A stretch of 44,319 nt of DNA. Source: Solirubrobacterales bacterium. Its GTDB lineage: Bacteria; Actinomycetota; Thermoleophilia; Solirubrobacterales; 70-9. Positions 8,145 through 15,929 of the stretch are shown here, piece after piece (positions within the stretch are counted from its first letter, which is position 1; each line of letters starts with the position of its first letter). Made by a program: the position numbers and the translations under genes. The notes under the pieces are model-generated. The model did no database searches and had not been told where the DNA came from. It was given only the letters and a program-made list of their open reading frames with translations. Location: the NCBI GenBank assembly GCA_021323175.1, contig JAJTCK010000019.1:1-44319 (forward strand), in the 5' to 3' direction.

Positions 8145-8959
8145 GTATGGCTCACGGAGGTCGCCTTCTCGAGGATGACGACCACGCTGCCTGCCTCGCT
8201 CTGTCCTGCGGCGACACGGCGCCTGCCCGACGGAGCCATGCCCGCCTTTTGCGCCTCCCGCTCCAGGCGCTCCGGCGGCAGGCGGTGGAGCAGGTCGTCG
8301 TGGACGCTGCGGGTCAGATCGCCCCGCGGGGAAACCCGCTGGCGCAGGCGGCGCATGCGCAGCATCTCGTCGGAGACCTGCACCCAGAGCGGCTCGCTCG
8401 AGAACACCCAGCCGTCCACCTCTCGCATGTCGGGTGGGCTGGGGGGCGGGAGGGCGCCCTCCCCCGAGATCGTCGACTCGTCCACCAGGGCTGCGGCGAG
8501 GACCCCTCCGGGGGCGAGCACGTCGCGCAGCGAGTCGAGAGCGCAGCGCCGCTTGCCCTCGCCGAACAGCTGGATGACCTGCAGCGGAGCGAACGCCGCG
8601 CGGAAGCCTCCCGACGGCACGGACGCCCGGCCGTGCCAACCGGCGGGGAGCGCGTCGGCGAGGCCGGGTGCGGTGACGTCCGCCGCAAGCGCGGAGAGGG
8701 GCAACTCCTCCGCCCGCGCGCGGTCCTCAAGCTCCCAGGCGAGCCGCTCGTCGGCTTCCACAGCGGCAACCGGAATTCCTTGACGGGCGAGATGCAGCGA
8801 GACGCGACCCGACCCGGCCCCTATCTCCAGCACCGGGCCGCCGGCTCGCGAAGCGAGGTCGGCCCAGATCGCCAGATCCGCGTCGTAGGACCCGTATTCG
8901 ACGTCCTGCCAGATGGCCTCCTCGACGAGCTCGCCGGGAGGCTTCGGGATCAGGCTCAT
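8141..8959 (-). CDS. Class I SAM-dependent methyltransferase embedded between murT and gatD
   Basis: This 272-residue protein has motif I VLEIGAGSGRVSLHLA (residues 43-58) and an acidic residue after motif II (AAVEADERLAW) as expected for SAM binding. After these come a post-motif region VLAPGGVLAAALVDE and a C-terminal segment rich in Arg and Glu. The N-terminus (YGSYDADLAIWADLA) is of the kind that precedes small-molecule methyltransferase domains. It overlaps murT by 4 bp upstream and gatD by 4 bp downstream, both ATGA. The three are therefore likely translated in a fixed ratio. The substrate is unknown; a lipid II or peptidoglycan-precursor group is a reasonable guess from context only. 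Confidence 0.85.
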   Translation of the reverse strand: MSLIPKPPGELVEEAIWQDVEYGSYDADLAIWADLASRAGGPVLEIGAGSGRVSLHLARQGIPVAAVEADERLAWELEDRARAEELPLSALAADVTAPGLADALPAGWHGRASVPSGGFRAAFAPLQVIQLFGEGKRRCALDSLRDVLAPGGVLAAALVDESTISGEGALPPPSPPDMREVDGWVFSSEPLWVQVSDEMLRMRRLRQRVSPRGDLTRSVHDDLLHRLPPERLEREAQKAGMAPSGRRRVAAGQSEAGSVVVILEKATSVSHT

Positions 8960-10329
8960 TGCCAGTACTCCCCGGCCAGGCCGCGGTCGGACAGCAGGGT
9001 GCGCAACTCCAGCAGCGCCGTGTACGTCGGCAGGGCGAAGAGCGCGTCGGGCGCCTCCGCGACCGCGGAGTCCAGCGAACCGGCGATGGCCTGGTGCACG
9101 ACCATCCTGTCGGTGGACCACCCGGCGTACTTCAGGCGCAGGGCCATCTCCGAGGCACGGGTGCCTGCGCACGTGATCCGCCGGACGGCGCCGGAGAGCA
9201 GCTCGAAATCGGCATCCCAGATCCAGGAGACGTCGCGGCCGTCCGCGATGCGGTCGTTCAGCGCGATCCAGAGGTCCAGGTCCCTGCCGCCTCCCTCCAG
9301 CTGCAGCGTGCGGAGCACCTCGTTCGCCCCGGCGGGGTTCTTGATCAGCAGGATCGAGACGGGCTTCCCGGCAACCTCGATCGTTTCCACCCGGCCGAAC
9401 ACCGCCTTCATCGCCGCCAGCGCGGCCGCGATGGTCGCCAGGTCGACTCCGCTTCGCAATCCCGCGGAGATCGCCGCAAGTGCGTTGTAGACGTTGTAGA
9501 GGCCTGGGAGGGGCAGCTCGACCGTGAGCTCGCCCTCCGGCGTCTCGACGAGGACTCGCGAGCCCGCCATGCCTTGCAGCTCGATCCGAGTCGCGGCCAC
9601 CTCGGGCCGCGGGCGGTCGGCGTCGCAGTTGGGGCAGGTGTAGTGGCCCAGGTGCCCGACGAACGCGCGGTCGTAGGAATACGGCGCGCCGCACCGCCGG
9701 CAATGCTTCGCGTCGTGCGCGTGCTGTAGCTCGGGTAGCGCGACGGACACGTCCTCGATCCCGAAATAGGTGACGCCGGGCCGCCTGTGCAGATCGCGGT
9801 CGCGCCCCAGATCGGCGATCAGCGGATCGTCGGCGCACAGGGCGAGCTCAACTTCGTCGAGCGAGGCGACGAGCTCGGCCCACTCGTCGGCCACGCGCTC
9901 GAGCTCGCCATAGCGGTCCAGCTGGTCCCGGAAGAGGTTGCCCAGGACCAGCAGTCGTGGGCGCAGCTGGGGGGCGACGCGGGGCAGCCACGCCTCGTCG
10001 ATCTCGAACAGGCCCTCGTCGCCCTGCTGCTCAAGCAGCGCCGTCGCCACGCCCCAGTGCATGTTGGAGCCCGCCCGGTTGTGCACCGGGTGGCGGCCTG
10101 CCCTCTGCAGGATCCCCGCGATCATTCCGGCCGTGGTCGTCTTGCCGTTGGTCGAGCTGACCACGATCGACCCGCGGTCCAGCCCGGTGACGAGCTGGGG
10201 AATGGCGCCGCGGTCCATGCTCAGCAGGACGCGCCCCGGAACGGTGGTGCCGCCGCCGCGTCCGCTCAGCCGGCTGAGCCCGCCCGTCGCACGGGCGACC
10301 CAGCATTTGGCGGTGAAGGCGGCGCCCAC
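8956..10329 (-). CDS. murT: Lipid II isoglutaminyl synthase, ligase subunit MurT
   Basis: MurT activates the D-Glu alpha-carboxyl of lipid II with ATP and accepts ammonia from GatD. The 457-residue protein has a Mur-ligase centre with P-loop STNGKTTT (59-66). A Cys4 zinc ribbon is inserted in the middle domain (C210, C213, C232, C235), which is diagnostic for MurT. The C-terminal DUF1727 domain includes NPAGANEVLRTL, and DVSWIWD carries the acidic residue (372) aligned with the proposed catalytic Asp. It starts with GTG 7 bp after the lipid-kinase stop and ends overlapping the methyltransferase start. Confidence 0.95.
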   Translation of the reverse strand: MGAAFTAKCWVARATGGLSRLSGRGGGTTVPGRVLLSMDRGAIPQLVTGLDRGSIVVSSTNGKTTTAGMIAGILQRAGRHPVHNRAGSNMHWGVATALLEQQGDEGLFEIDEAWLPRVAPQLRPRLLVLGNLFRDQLDRYGELERVADEWAELVASLDEVELALCADDPLIADLGRDRDLHRRPGVTYFGIEDVSVALPELQHAHDAKHCRRCGAPYSYDRAFVGHLGHYTCPNCDADRPRPEVAATRIELQGMAGSRVLVETPEGELTVELPLPGLYNVYNALAAISAGLRSGVDLATIAAALAAMKAVFGRVETIEVAGKPVSILLIKNPAGANEVLRTLQLEGGGRDLDLWIALNDRIADGRDVSWIWDADFELLSGAVRRITCAGTRASEMALRLKYAGWSTDRMVVHQAIAGSLDSAVAEAPDALFALPTYTALLELRTLLSDRGLAGEYWQ

Positions 10330-10336
10330 GTTCGGC

Positions 10337-11245
10337 TCAGCCCGGGGGGCCGACCAGGTCTCCGTCGGGTGCGATCACCGTCAACGCCCCCCCGAGCACC
10401 TTGAGCCGCGCAGGCAGGTCCGCGAGGTGCTCGCCGTCGGCGTAGACGGCGAACTCGCGGTCCGCGGTCACCTGGACGTCGGCGGCCCGGACCACCTTGA
10501 CCCGCTCCTCCTCGATGTGCGTTCCCTTCCTCGCCTTCGGCATCCCGGCCAGGAAGCGCAGCTTGCCCGAGTGCGCGACCGAGACGACGTCGAAGAGCCC
10601 GTCATCGAGCTCGGCTTTCGGCGCGATGAAGAAGCCGCCGCCGAATGCGCGGCTGTTCGCGACCTGGACCGAGTACCCCGCGTAGGAGAACGTCCGCTCC
10701 CGGTCGAGCGTGATCGTGAATCTTGCGGCCTTCCACCCGGCCAGCGTGCGGAGGCCCGCGTAGAGGTAGACCAACTCCCCTCTCAGGCGGTCGGTCTCGT
10801 TCGCGACCCGGTTCGCGATCGACTCGAACCCGATCGACGCGATCCCAAGGAAGCGCCGGCCGTTGACCTCACCGACGTCAACCTTGCGCGTCGGCCGCTG
10901 CGCCAGGAGCGCGACCGCCTCGGCGGGCTGGTCGGAGATCCCCAGCACCCTGGCGAAGTCGTTTCCCCGGCCGCCGGGGACGATTCCCATCGTGGCGCCG
11001 GTGCCCGCAAGGGCTCCTCCGATCTGGCCTATCAGGCCGTCGCCGCTGATGACGACCGGCAGCTCGCCGCGCTGGGTGGCGGCTCGCGCCTCCCGGATCC
11101 CGTGCTCGAGGCTGCCCGTGACGACAGTGCCGAACTCGAGGCGGCGCGCCCTCATCTGGCGCTCGACCTCGGGGAGGAGCTCAGCCCCGCGTCCGGCGCC
11201 GGACGAAGGATTGACGATCAGCAGGTGGCGCTGGCCATCGCTCAC
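10337..11245 (-). CDS. YegS/diacylglycerol-kinase-like lipid kinase
   Basis: This 302-residue protein has the DAGK catalytic-domain pattern: LLIVNPSSGAGRG near the N-terminus, a nucleotide loop VVISGDGLIGQIGG, and PGGRGNDFARVLG, followed by the C-terminal beta-sandwich ending in VYADGEHL. The usual GGDGT is SGDGL and the usual GTGND is GRGND. I believe these variants occur in actinobacterial members, and the key Asp and GND are present. Likely substrates are diacylglycerol or other lipid alcohols. Its GTG start overlaps the upstream methyltransferase stop (GTGA, 11242-11245). The link to murT could mean recycling of a lipid released during envelope assembly, which is inference. Confidence 0.85.
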   Translation of the reverse strand: MSDGQRHLLIVNPSSGAGRGAELLPEVERQMRARRLEFGTVVTGSLEHGIREARAATQRGELPVVISGDGLIGQIGGALAGTGATMGIVPGGRGNDFARVLGISDQPAEAVALLAQRPTRKVDVGEVNGRRFLGIASIGFESIANRVANETDRLRGELVYLYAGLRTLAGWKAARFTITLDRERTFSYAGYSVQVANSRAFGGGFFIAPKAELDDGLFDVVSVAHSGKLRFLAGMPKARKGTHIEEERVKVVRAADVQVTADREFAVYADGEHLADLPARLKVLGGALTVIAPDGDLVGPPG

Positions 11246-11907
11246 GAGGGCAATCTAGCCACGAGGTAGGTCCCGCTGCCCGCCCCGCCGGTCGCCACGG
11301 TCTCGAGCCCGTGCTTGCCGAAACCACGGCTCAGGACGGAGTCGGGCGTATAGAAGGGGGTGGAGGGCCCGTTGCTCGCCGCGATCACTACGTGCCCACC
11401 GGGACGCAGGACCCGGGCCACCTCGGCGAAGAAGGGCGGCATGTTGAGCTGGGTGATCAGGTCGAAGGACTCGTCTGGCCACGGGAGCTTCGCGGCGTCG
11501 GCGACTTTGAACGCGATTCGTCCCTCGGGATCCAGTCCGGTCCTGGCCCGTGCGTGGCGGATCATCTCCTCGGACAGGTCGACTCCGCGGACGCGGGCCT
11601 GCGGGAACTCGCGGGCGACGAGCAGGGCCCCGGCGCCGGTCCCGGTTCCCACGTCGAGGGCCCTCTCGGGCGCCGGGCTGACCTCGAGCAGGCCGGCGGC
11701 CAAGGGCGCCAGGTACTCCGGCGCGTCTCGCCGGGGCTGGCTCCAGGCGGATGCGGCCCGCTCGAAGACGCGGTGCGTAACGCCCCTGAACAGGGGCCAG
11801 AGCACCGGCGCCCTGGTCACGGCGACGTTGATCAGCCGACCCAGGACCTGAAGATGGCGGGGTGGCCCGCCTGCCGGCCCGCCGGGTGGGCTTCCGCCTG
11901 CTTCCAC
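11242..11907 (-). CDS. Class I SAM-dependent methyltransferase (UbiE/type 11-like)
   Basis: The protein has motif I RALDVGTGTGAGALLVA and motif II VRGVDLSEEMIRHA. FKVADAAKLPWPDESFDLIT is the classical post-II loop of type-11 methyltransferases, and RVLRPGGHVVIA is motif III. The N-terminal helix INVAVTRAPVLWPLFRGV looks like a substrate lid or a membrane-associated helix. I start it at GTG 11907 (221 residues). A longer in-frame start at 11973 would overlap the divergent cyclophilin gene and has a Pro/Gly-rich, unfolded-looking N-terminus. It is the first gene of the lipid kinase/murT/gatD run and is coupled to the kinase by a 4-bp overlap. Substrate unknown. Confidence 0.8.
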   Translation of the reverse strand: MEAGGSPPGGPAGGPPRHLQVLGRLINVAVTRAPVLWPLFRGVTHRVFERAASAWSQPRRDAPEYLAPLAAGLLEVSPAPERALDVGTGTGAGALLVAREFPQARVRGVDLSEEMIRHARARTGLDPEGRIAFKVADAAKLPWPDESFDLITQLNMPPFFAEVARVLRPGGHVVIAASNGPSTPFYTPDSVLSRGFGKHGLETVATGGAGSGTYLVARLPS

Positions 11908-11966
11908 ACCGCGATCATTCCACGGCGTCCGTCCGGGACGTGGCGATGAACTAGCCTTGCCGACCG

Positions 11967-12620
11967 TTGGCACGCCGCACCTTCATCGCCGCGCTCCTGG
12001 TCGCAGCCGCGCTGGCTCTTACGGCCTGCGGGGATGACGACGACGATGGCGGCGAGGAGGCCTCGGGCCTCCCGGAGGGGTGCACGGAGGCGGAGGCACC
12101 CCCGGCCAAGGACCAGCAATTCGAGCGATCCGGACAGCGCCTCGAGAACCCCGCCTCCGTTGTGGTCACCACCAACTGCGGCAGCTTCACGATCGAGCTC
12201 GACACTGCTAGGGCGCCCAAGACAACTGCCTCCTTCGCTGGACTCGTCGAGCAGGGCCTCTACGACGAGACCCTTATCCACCGCATCGAGCCCGGGTTCG
12301 TGGTCCAGGGCGGGGATCCGCTGGGCGACGGGACCGGGGGACCCGGGTACTTCGTGGACGAGCCGCCGCCTCAGGACCTGACCTACACGCGCGGGGTGGT
12401 CGCGATGGCCAAGACCGCCGCCGAGCCTCCCGGGCGCTCGGGCAGCCAGTTCTTCGTCGTGACTGCTCCCGCGGACGCGGGGCTGCCGCCCGACTACGCC
12501 CTGCTGGGACGCGTCAGCGAGGGCATCGAGACGATCGAGCGGATAGAGGGCCTGGTCGGCCCTGACGGGCAGCAGTCGGGGAACGCGGTCATCCAGGCGA
12601 TCACGCTGGAGGAGGGCTGA
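11967..12620 (+). CDS. Cyclophilin-type peptidyl-prolyl isomerase, lipoprotein
   Basis: The 217-residue precursor starts with a lipoprotein signal, MARRTFIAALLVAAALALTAC, with lipobox LTAC and an acidic stretch after the Cys. The mature part has a cyclophilin core: VTTNCGSFTIEL, PKTTASFAGLVEQGLYD, HRIEPGFVVQGGDP, GVVAMAK and SGSQFFVVT. These are the beta-barrel strands and the catalytic Arg/Phe/Gln region. It should catalyse prolyl isomerisation of exported proteins on the outer face of the membrane. The start appears to be TTG. A TAGCCT hexamer at 11952-11957 lies 9 nt upstream. The stop overlaps the next start by one base. Confidence 0.9.
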   Translation: MARRTFIAALLVAAALALTACGDDDDDGGEEASGLPEGCTEAEAPPAKDQQFERSGQRLENPASVVVTTNCGSFTIELDTARAPKTTASFAGLVEQGLYDETLIHRIEPGFVVQGGDPLGDGTGGPGYFVDEPPPQDLTYTRGVVAMAKTAAEPPGRSGSQFFVVTAPADAGLPPDYALLGRVSEGIETIERIEGLVGPDGQQSGNAVIQAITLEEG

Positions 12621-13075
12621 TGGCCAAGGTGAGGATCGGCGACTCGGCGCCCTCTTTCGAGCTGAAGGGAACCGGGAATCGAACCTATCGCCTGAGCGAC
12701 TACTCGAGCACGGGTGTGATCCTGGCGTTCTATCCCGGGGACTTCACCCCGGTGTGCACCAAGCAATTCTGCTCCTACCGGGACGACGGGGACCGCATCG
12801 AGGCCCTCGGGCTGCCGATGCTGGGCATCTCCCCGCAGCCGGTTTCCTCCCATGAGCGGTTCGCCGAGCAGCACGGCCTGCGGATCCCTCTGCTCGCGGA
12901 CCCCGGCAAGCGGACCGGCCGTGCCTACGGGGTAGTCGGCCCGGGCGGGTTCGTCAGGCGGTCGGTGTTCCTGGTGGATGACGAGGGTGTCATCCGCTAT
13001 CGCCACGTGGCGCTGTTCGGGCTGCGCTACCAGGACGTGGGCGACCTGGAGCGGGCGGTCGCGGCGGTGGTCTGA
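12620..13075 (+). CDS. Peroxiredoxin, BCP/PrxQ type
   Basis: This 151-residue thiol peroxidase has the peroxidatic motif FYPGDFTPVCT with Cys46. A second Cys five residues later (Cys51, C-x4-C) is the resolving-Cys arrangement of atypical 2-Cys BCP/PrxQ enzymes. The thioredoxin-fold strands SFELKG, VILAFYPG and FLVDDEGVIRYRH are all recognisable. It reduces hydrogen peroxide and organic hydroperoxides using thioredoxin. The ATG overlaps the TGA of the cyclophilin gene (TGATG), so the two are co-translated. A possible reductant, a thioredoxin-TPR protein, is encoded at 20582. Confidence 0.92.
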   Translation: MAKVRIGDSAPSFELKGTGNRTYRLSDYSSTGVILAFYPGDFTPVCTKQFCSYRDDGDRIEALGLPMLGISPQPVSSHERFAEQHGLRIPLLADPGKRTGRAYGVVGPGGFVRRSVFLVDDEGVIRYRHVALFGLRYQDVGDLERAVAAVV

Positions 13076-13077
13076 CG

Positions 13078-13938
13078 GTGGCGGCCGCACCGGAGCCGCG
13101 CGCGTTCGAGGTCGAGCGGGGGGGCTCCCGGCTGCGGGGCGAGGTCCTGGGGGACGGGCCTGCGGTCGTGCTCGTCCATGGCCTGACCGCGACCCGGCGC
13201 TACGTCGTCCACGGCTCGAAGGCGCTCGCGCGCTCGGGTTTCGCCCAGGTCTCCTACGACGCCCGTGCCCATGGAGAGTCCGACCCCGCGCCGCGAGGAG
13301 AGGGGTACGGCTACGAGCACCTTTCGGCCGATCTGGCCTCGGTCGTGGCTGACCGGACCGAGGGCCCCGTGGTCCTCTGCGGAGACTCCTTGGGCTCCCA
13401 CACGGTGGCCTCGTGGGCGCTCGAGAGATCCGGCGCGATCGCCGGGGTGGTCCTGATCAGGCCGGTCAGCCTGGGCCTGCCCACCCCTCCGGAATCGCTG
13501 GCGTACTGGGACCGCCTGGCCGACGGGTTGGAGCGCGGGGGGGTGGAGGGGTTCATGGCCGCCTACGAGGCCGACTTGAGCGTCGAGCAGCCTTTCGCCG
13601 ATACGGTCCTGCGCTTCACGAGGGAACGGATGCGGCTCCATCGCCACCCCGAGGCCCTGGCCGATGCCGTGCGCCAGATCGCGCGCTCGGTTCCGTTCGA
13701 GGGCACCTCAGAACTCGAGTCGCTCGACCTGCCGGCGCTCGTGGTCGCAAGCCGCGACGAGGCAGACCCGGGCCACCCCCAGGCGGTCGCCGAGGCGTGG
13801 GCCGATACGCTGCCGCGGGCGGACCTGACGGTGGAGGGGGAGGGGGAGTCCCCGCTCGCCTGGCAGGGGGGCAGGCTCTCGCGCGCGATCGCGGACTTCT
13901 GCGAGACCGAGCCGGTCGCGGACCGCCACCGCTCCTGA
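13078..13938 (+). CDS. Alpha/beta hydrolase with Glu where the catalytic His is expected
   Basis: This 286-residue alpha/beta hydrolase has VVLVHGLTATRR (oxyanion-hole HG), a YDARAHGESDP segment, and the nucleophile elbow LCGDSLGSHT with Ser in GxSxG. A late strand ALVVASRDEADPG carries the likely Asp. Where the catalytic His normally stands, before the last helix, the sequence is EGEGESPLAWQGGRLSR, with Glu and no His. There may be a His elsewhere or the enzyme may not be a classical hydrolase. GTG start 2 bp after the peroxiredoxin stop indicates one operon. Substrate unknown. Confidence 0.82.
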   Translation: MAAAPEPRAFEVERGGSRLRGEVLGDGPAVVLVHGLTATRRYVVHGSKALARSGFAQVSYDARAHGESDPAPRGEGYGYEHLSADLASVVADRTEGPVVLCGDSLGSHTVASWALERSGAIAGVVLIRPVSLGLPTPPESLAYWDRLADGLERGGVEGFMAAYEADLSVEQPFADTVLRFTRERMRLHRHPEALADAVRQIARSVPFEGTSELESLDLPALVVASRDEADPGHPQAVAEAWADTLPRADLTVEGEGESPLAWQGGRLSRAIADFCETEPVADRHRS

Positions 13939-13967
13939 GAGGCGCCGGTGACGAGCAAGGGTCCGGG

Positions 13968-14699
13968 TCATTCCCCGAGCAGCCGCTTCAGGAGCTTGGC
14001 GTTCTCGACGGCGAACCCGCGCCAGTCGTTGTTGAAGTACGCGTAGACGTCTCCGTCCCGCCGCCACTGCCGCAGCCGCCTTGCCCAGGTCTCGAGCTCC
14101 GAGCGCGAGTAGTTGCCGCCGCGGCCGCGGTTACCGCGGTGAAAGCGGATGAAAGTCCAGTCGGTCGTGCGCTCGTGGGCCTGGAAGGGCCGGGAGGGGT
14201 CATCGCCGATCACGAGGGCCACGCCGCGTGCGGCCAGCAGCTCGTAGATCGGGTCGCAGAACCAGCTCTGGTGGCGGAACTCGAAGCAGTGACGGCCCCT
14301 CGGCAGCTTGCGCACGGCCTGCGCCAGCCGGTCGTCGTCGCGGTGGAAGTTCTCGGGCAGCTGCCACAGGACCGGTCCGAGCTTTCCGGAGTGAACCATC
14401 GACTCGAGCGGGGCGTAGAACCGCTTCACGCCCTGGTCCAGGTTCGTCAGGCGCTTGATGTGGGTCAGATAGCGACTGGCCTTGACCGCGAAGGTGAAGC
14501 CCCCCGGCGTGGCTTCGACCCATTTCTCGACGCCGGACGGAGAGGCCAGCCGGTAGAACGTGCTGTTGACCTCGACGGTGTCGAAGACCTGCGAGTAGCG
14601 CTCGAGCCAGCGGCGCTGGGGGAGCTTCTCGGGGTAGAGCCGGCCGCGCCAGTCGTCATAGGCCCAGCCGGAGCACCCGATGCGCATCTCGCCGGTCAT
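13968..14699 (-). CDS. DUF72 (YecE-like) protein
   Basis: This 243-residue TIM-barrel-like protein has the DUF72 signature GCSGWAYDDWRGRLYPEKLP at residues 8-27, then FDTVEVNSTFYRLAS, FTFAVKASRYLTHIKRL and LWQLPENFHRDDDRL. After these come HCFEFRHQSWF, FIRFHRG and VYAYFNNDWRGFAVENA. The family is widespread and easy to recognise but has no established activity; an endonuclease-IV-like fold has been suggested. TAGATA lies 6 nt before the ATG on the minus strand, so it may also be leaderless. It is convergent with the hydrolase and divergent from the PRC-barrel-like gene. Confidence 0.92.
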   Translation of the reverse strand: MTGEMRIGCSGWAYDDWRGRLYPEKLPQRRWLERYSQVFDTVEVNSTFYRLASPSGVEKWVEATPGGFTFAVKASRYLTHIKRLTNLDQGVKRFYAPLESMVHSGKLGPVLWQLPENFHRDDDRLAQAVRKLPRGRHCFEFRHQSWFCDPIYELLAARGVALVIGDDPSRPFQAHERTTDWTFIRFHRGNRGRGGNYSRSELETWARRLRQWRRDGDVYAYFNNDWRGFAVENAKLLKRLLGE

Positions 14700-14841
14700 T
14701 GCGGTTATCTACCCGCAGACGGGGGCGGCCGATCAGCGGTCGCGCACGCGTATGACCAGCCGCAGGGCGATGCGACCCAGGCCCTCGCCAGAGGCGTCCC
14801 GGAGTAGCCGGCCATCGGCGCACCCTATGCTCTTATCCGCG

Positions 14842-15144
14842 ATGGCAGACGTGGACGCCGGGAACGAGGAGCATCCGATCCACTACAGCGCGGTGCCGCG
14901 CGGGACCCCCGTGTTCGCGTCGGACGGGGCCCAGGTGGGCACGGTCCAGCAGGTCGTTGACAACTACCGGGAGCACATCCTCGACGGCTTCGTGATCGCG
15001 GCGAGCGATGGGGCCGTGCGGTTCGCGGACGCGCCGGAGGTGGCCCGCACCACCAACCGCGCGGTCACCCTGACGATCGACGCTGCCGCGCATGCTGGGC
15101 GGCGGCTGGCGCAAGCACTAACCCCCCGGGAGCCGAAGCGATGA
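14842..15144 (+). CDS. PRC-barrel-like (DUF2171-type) small protein
   Basis: This protein of about 100 residues has a single beta-barrel-like pattern. GTPVFASDGAQVGTVQQVVD resembles the PRC-barrel motif GxxVxxxDGxxVGxV, and the rest, LDGFVIAASDGAVRFADAPEV, resembles small DUF2171 proteins. No membrane segment is present. I start it at ATG 14842; an in-frame ATG at 14827 adds five residues, and TATGCT at 14826-14831 would be a -10 that favours the shorter form. Its stop overlaps the start of the CsaA-like gene (ATGA, 15141-15144). Function unknown; the barrel may bind RNA or protein. Confidence 0.7.
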   Translation: MADVDAGNEEHPIHYSAVPRGTPVFASDGAQVGTVQQVVDNYREHILDGFVIAASDGAVRFADAPEVARTTNRAVTLTIDAAAHAGRRLAQALTPREPKR

Positions 15145-15491
15145 CACCCGAGCCCGCGCCGCAGACGGACATGGACACGTTTATGGCGGTCGACATGCGG
15201 ATAGGCCGCGTGACCGCGGTCGAGGACTTCCCCGAGGCGCGTACGCCCGCCTGGAAGCTGACGATCGACTTCGGGCCGGAACTGGGGCAGAGGTGCTCGT
15301 CGGCCCAGATCCGCAACTATGACCGCCAGGACCTCGAGGGCAGCCTGGTGGTCGCAGTGGTGAACTTCCCGCCCCGCCAGATCGGCCCGTTCCGCTCCGA
15401 GGTGCTGGTGCTGGGCGCGGTGGACGACGAGAAGCGCGTGATCCTGCTGCGCCCCGACGAGGACGTCGCCCTGGGAGCCCGGATCGCGTAG
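15141..15491 (+). CDS. csaA: CsaA-like tRNA-binding-domain protein
   Basis: The 116-residue protein is a stand-alone OB-fold tRNA-binding domain: MAVDMRIGRVTAVEDFPEAR (15-34), KLTIDFG, and the conserved CSSAQIRNY, followed by VVAVVNFPPRQIGPFRSEVLVLG. Such domains occur at the C-terminus of MetRS and alone as CsaA, a dimeric protein with chaperone-like activity in Bacillus. Length and motif order fit CsaA. The 4-bp overlap with the PRC-barrel-like gene indicates translational coupling. Target RNA or protein unknown. Confidence 0.88.
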   Translation: MTPEPAPQTDMDTFMAVDMRIGRVTAVEDFPEARTPAWKLTIDFGPELGQRCSSAQIRNYDRQDLEGSLVVAVVNFPPRQIGPFRSEVLVLGAVDDEKRVILLRPDEDVALGARIA

Positions 15492-15592
15492 TGCTGCTTC
15501 TTCACCCGCCTTCGACTTGACATAACGGGCCTTATCGAGCGTTCCGTCTCTCGCGGCCGGGTCGCGTCCGGCGGGCGCTGTGAGATCCCCCC

Positions 15593-15883
15593 ATGCAGTG
15601 TTTTCCGGAGAACCGCTCCTGGAGGGCGCTCTCGGCGACCGTCACCGCAGGCGCCGAATGCGCCCACTGCGGATCCCGCGATGACCTCGTGGCACACCAC
15701 AGGATCCCGCGGCGCTATGGCGGGCTCGATGTCCTGTCCAATCTCGAGCCCGTATGCCGCAGCTGCCACCCGCGCGTCGAGCAGGAATCGATCGCCCATG
15801 CCAAGCTGGTCTGGGAACGGCCCGAGCGCCCCGAGACCGCGTGGATACCGCGCAGGCGCCCGCGCATGATCCCGCCCTACTAA
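15593..15883 (+). CDS. Small HNH-type nuclease-like protein
   Basis: This 96-residue protein carries a compact HNH zinc-finger fold: CAHCGSRDD, the double His VAHHRIPRRYGG, LSNLEPVC and a closing CRSCH. These give two CxxC zinc knuckles and a beta-beta-alpha-metal core with HH, N and H. HNH proteins cut DNA as homing, restriction or phage-terminase nucleases, but small ones may also have host roles. No partner methylase or phage gene is nearby. The ATG at 15593 has no obvious Shine-Dalgarno. A perfect TTGACA lies at 15517-15522 without a convincing -10. Confidence 0.75.
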   Translation: MQCFPENRSWRALSATVTAGAECAHCGSRDDLVAHHRIPRRYGGLDVLSNLEPVCRSCHPRVEQESIAHAKLVWERPERPETAWIPRRRPRMIPPY

Positions 15884-15899
15884 GCCGGGCGCGGCCACC

Positions 15900-15929
15900 G
15901 GGTTTACGCGTTATGGGTTTACCGGTTAT
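15900..15929 (+). repeat. Tandem 15-bp imperfect repeat
   Basis: GGGTTTACGCGTTAT (15900-15914) is followed directly by GGGTTTACCGGTTAT (15915-15929), with two mismatches. It is locally AT-richer than the surroundings, sits between the HNH gene and a hydrolase remnant, and overlaps the remnant's stop codon. Confidence 0.6.

Noticed and set aside
11908-11973. Longer N-terminus for the first methyltransferase
   Set aside because: It would overlap the start of the divergent cyclophilin gene and is low-complexity Pro/Gly/Ser sequence.
12671-12690. GGGAATCGAACCTA, T-loop-like on one strand
   Set aside because: It lies inside the peroxiredoxin coding region and no cloverleaf is possible.
14680-14841. 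Longer start for the PRC-barrel-like gene
   Set aside because: The extra 54 residues are Arg/Ser-rich, overlap the divergent DUF72 start and have no family counterpart.
15517-15522. Perfect TTGACA -35 before the HNH gene
   Set aside because: No acceptable -10 lies 16-18 bp downstream, so I do not call a promoter.
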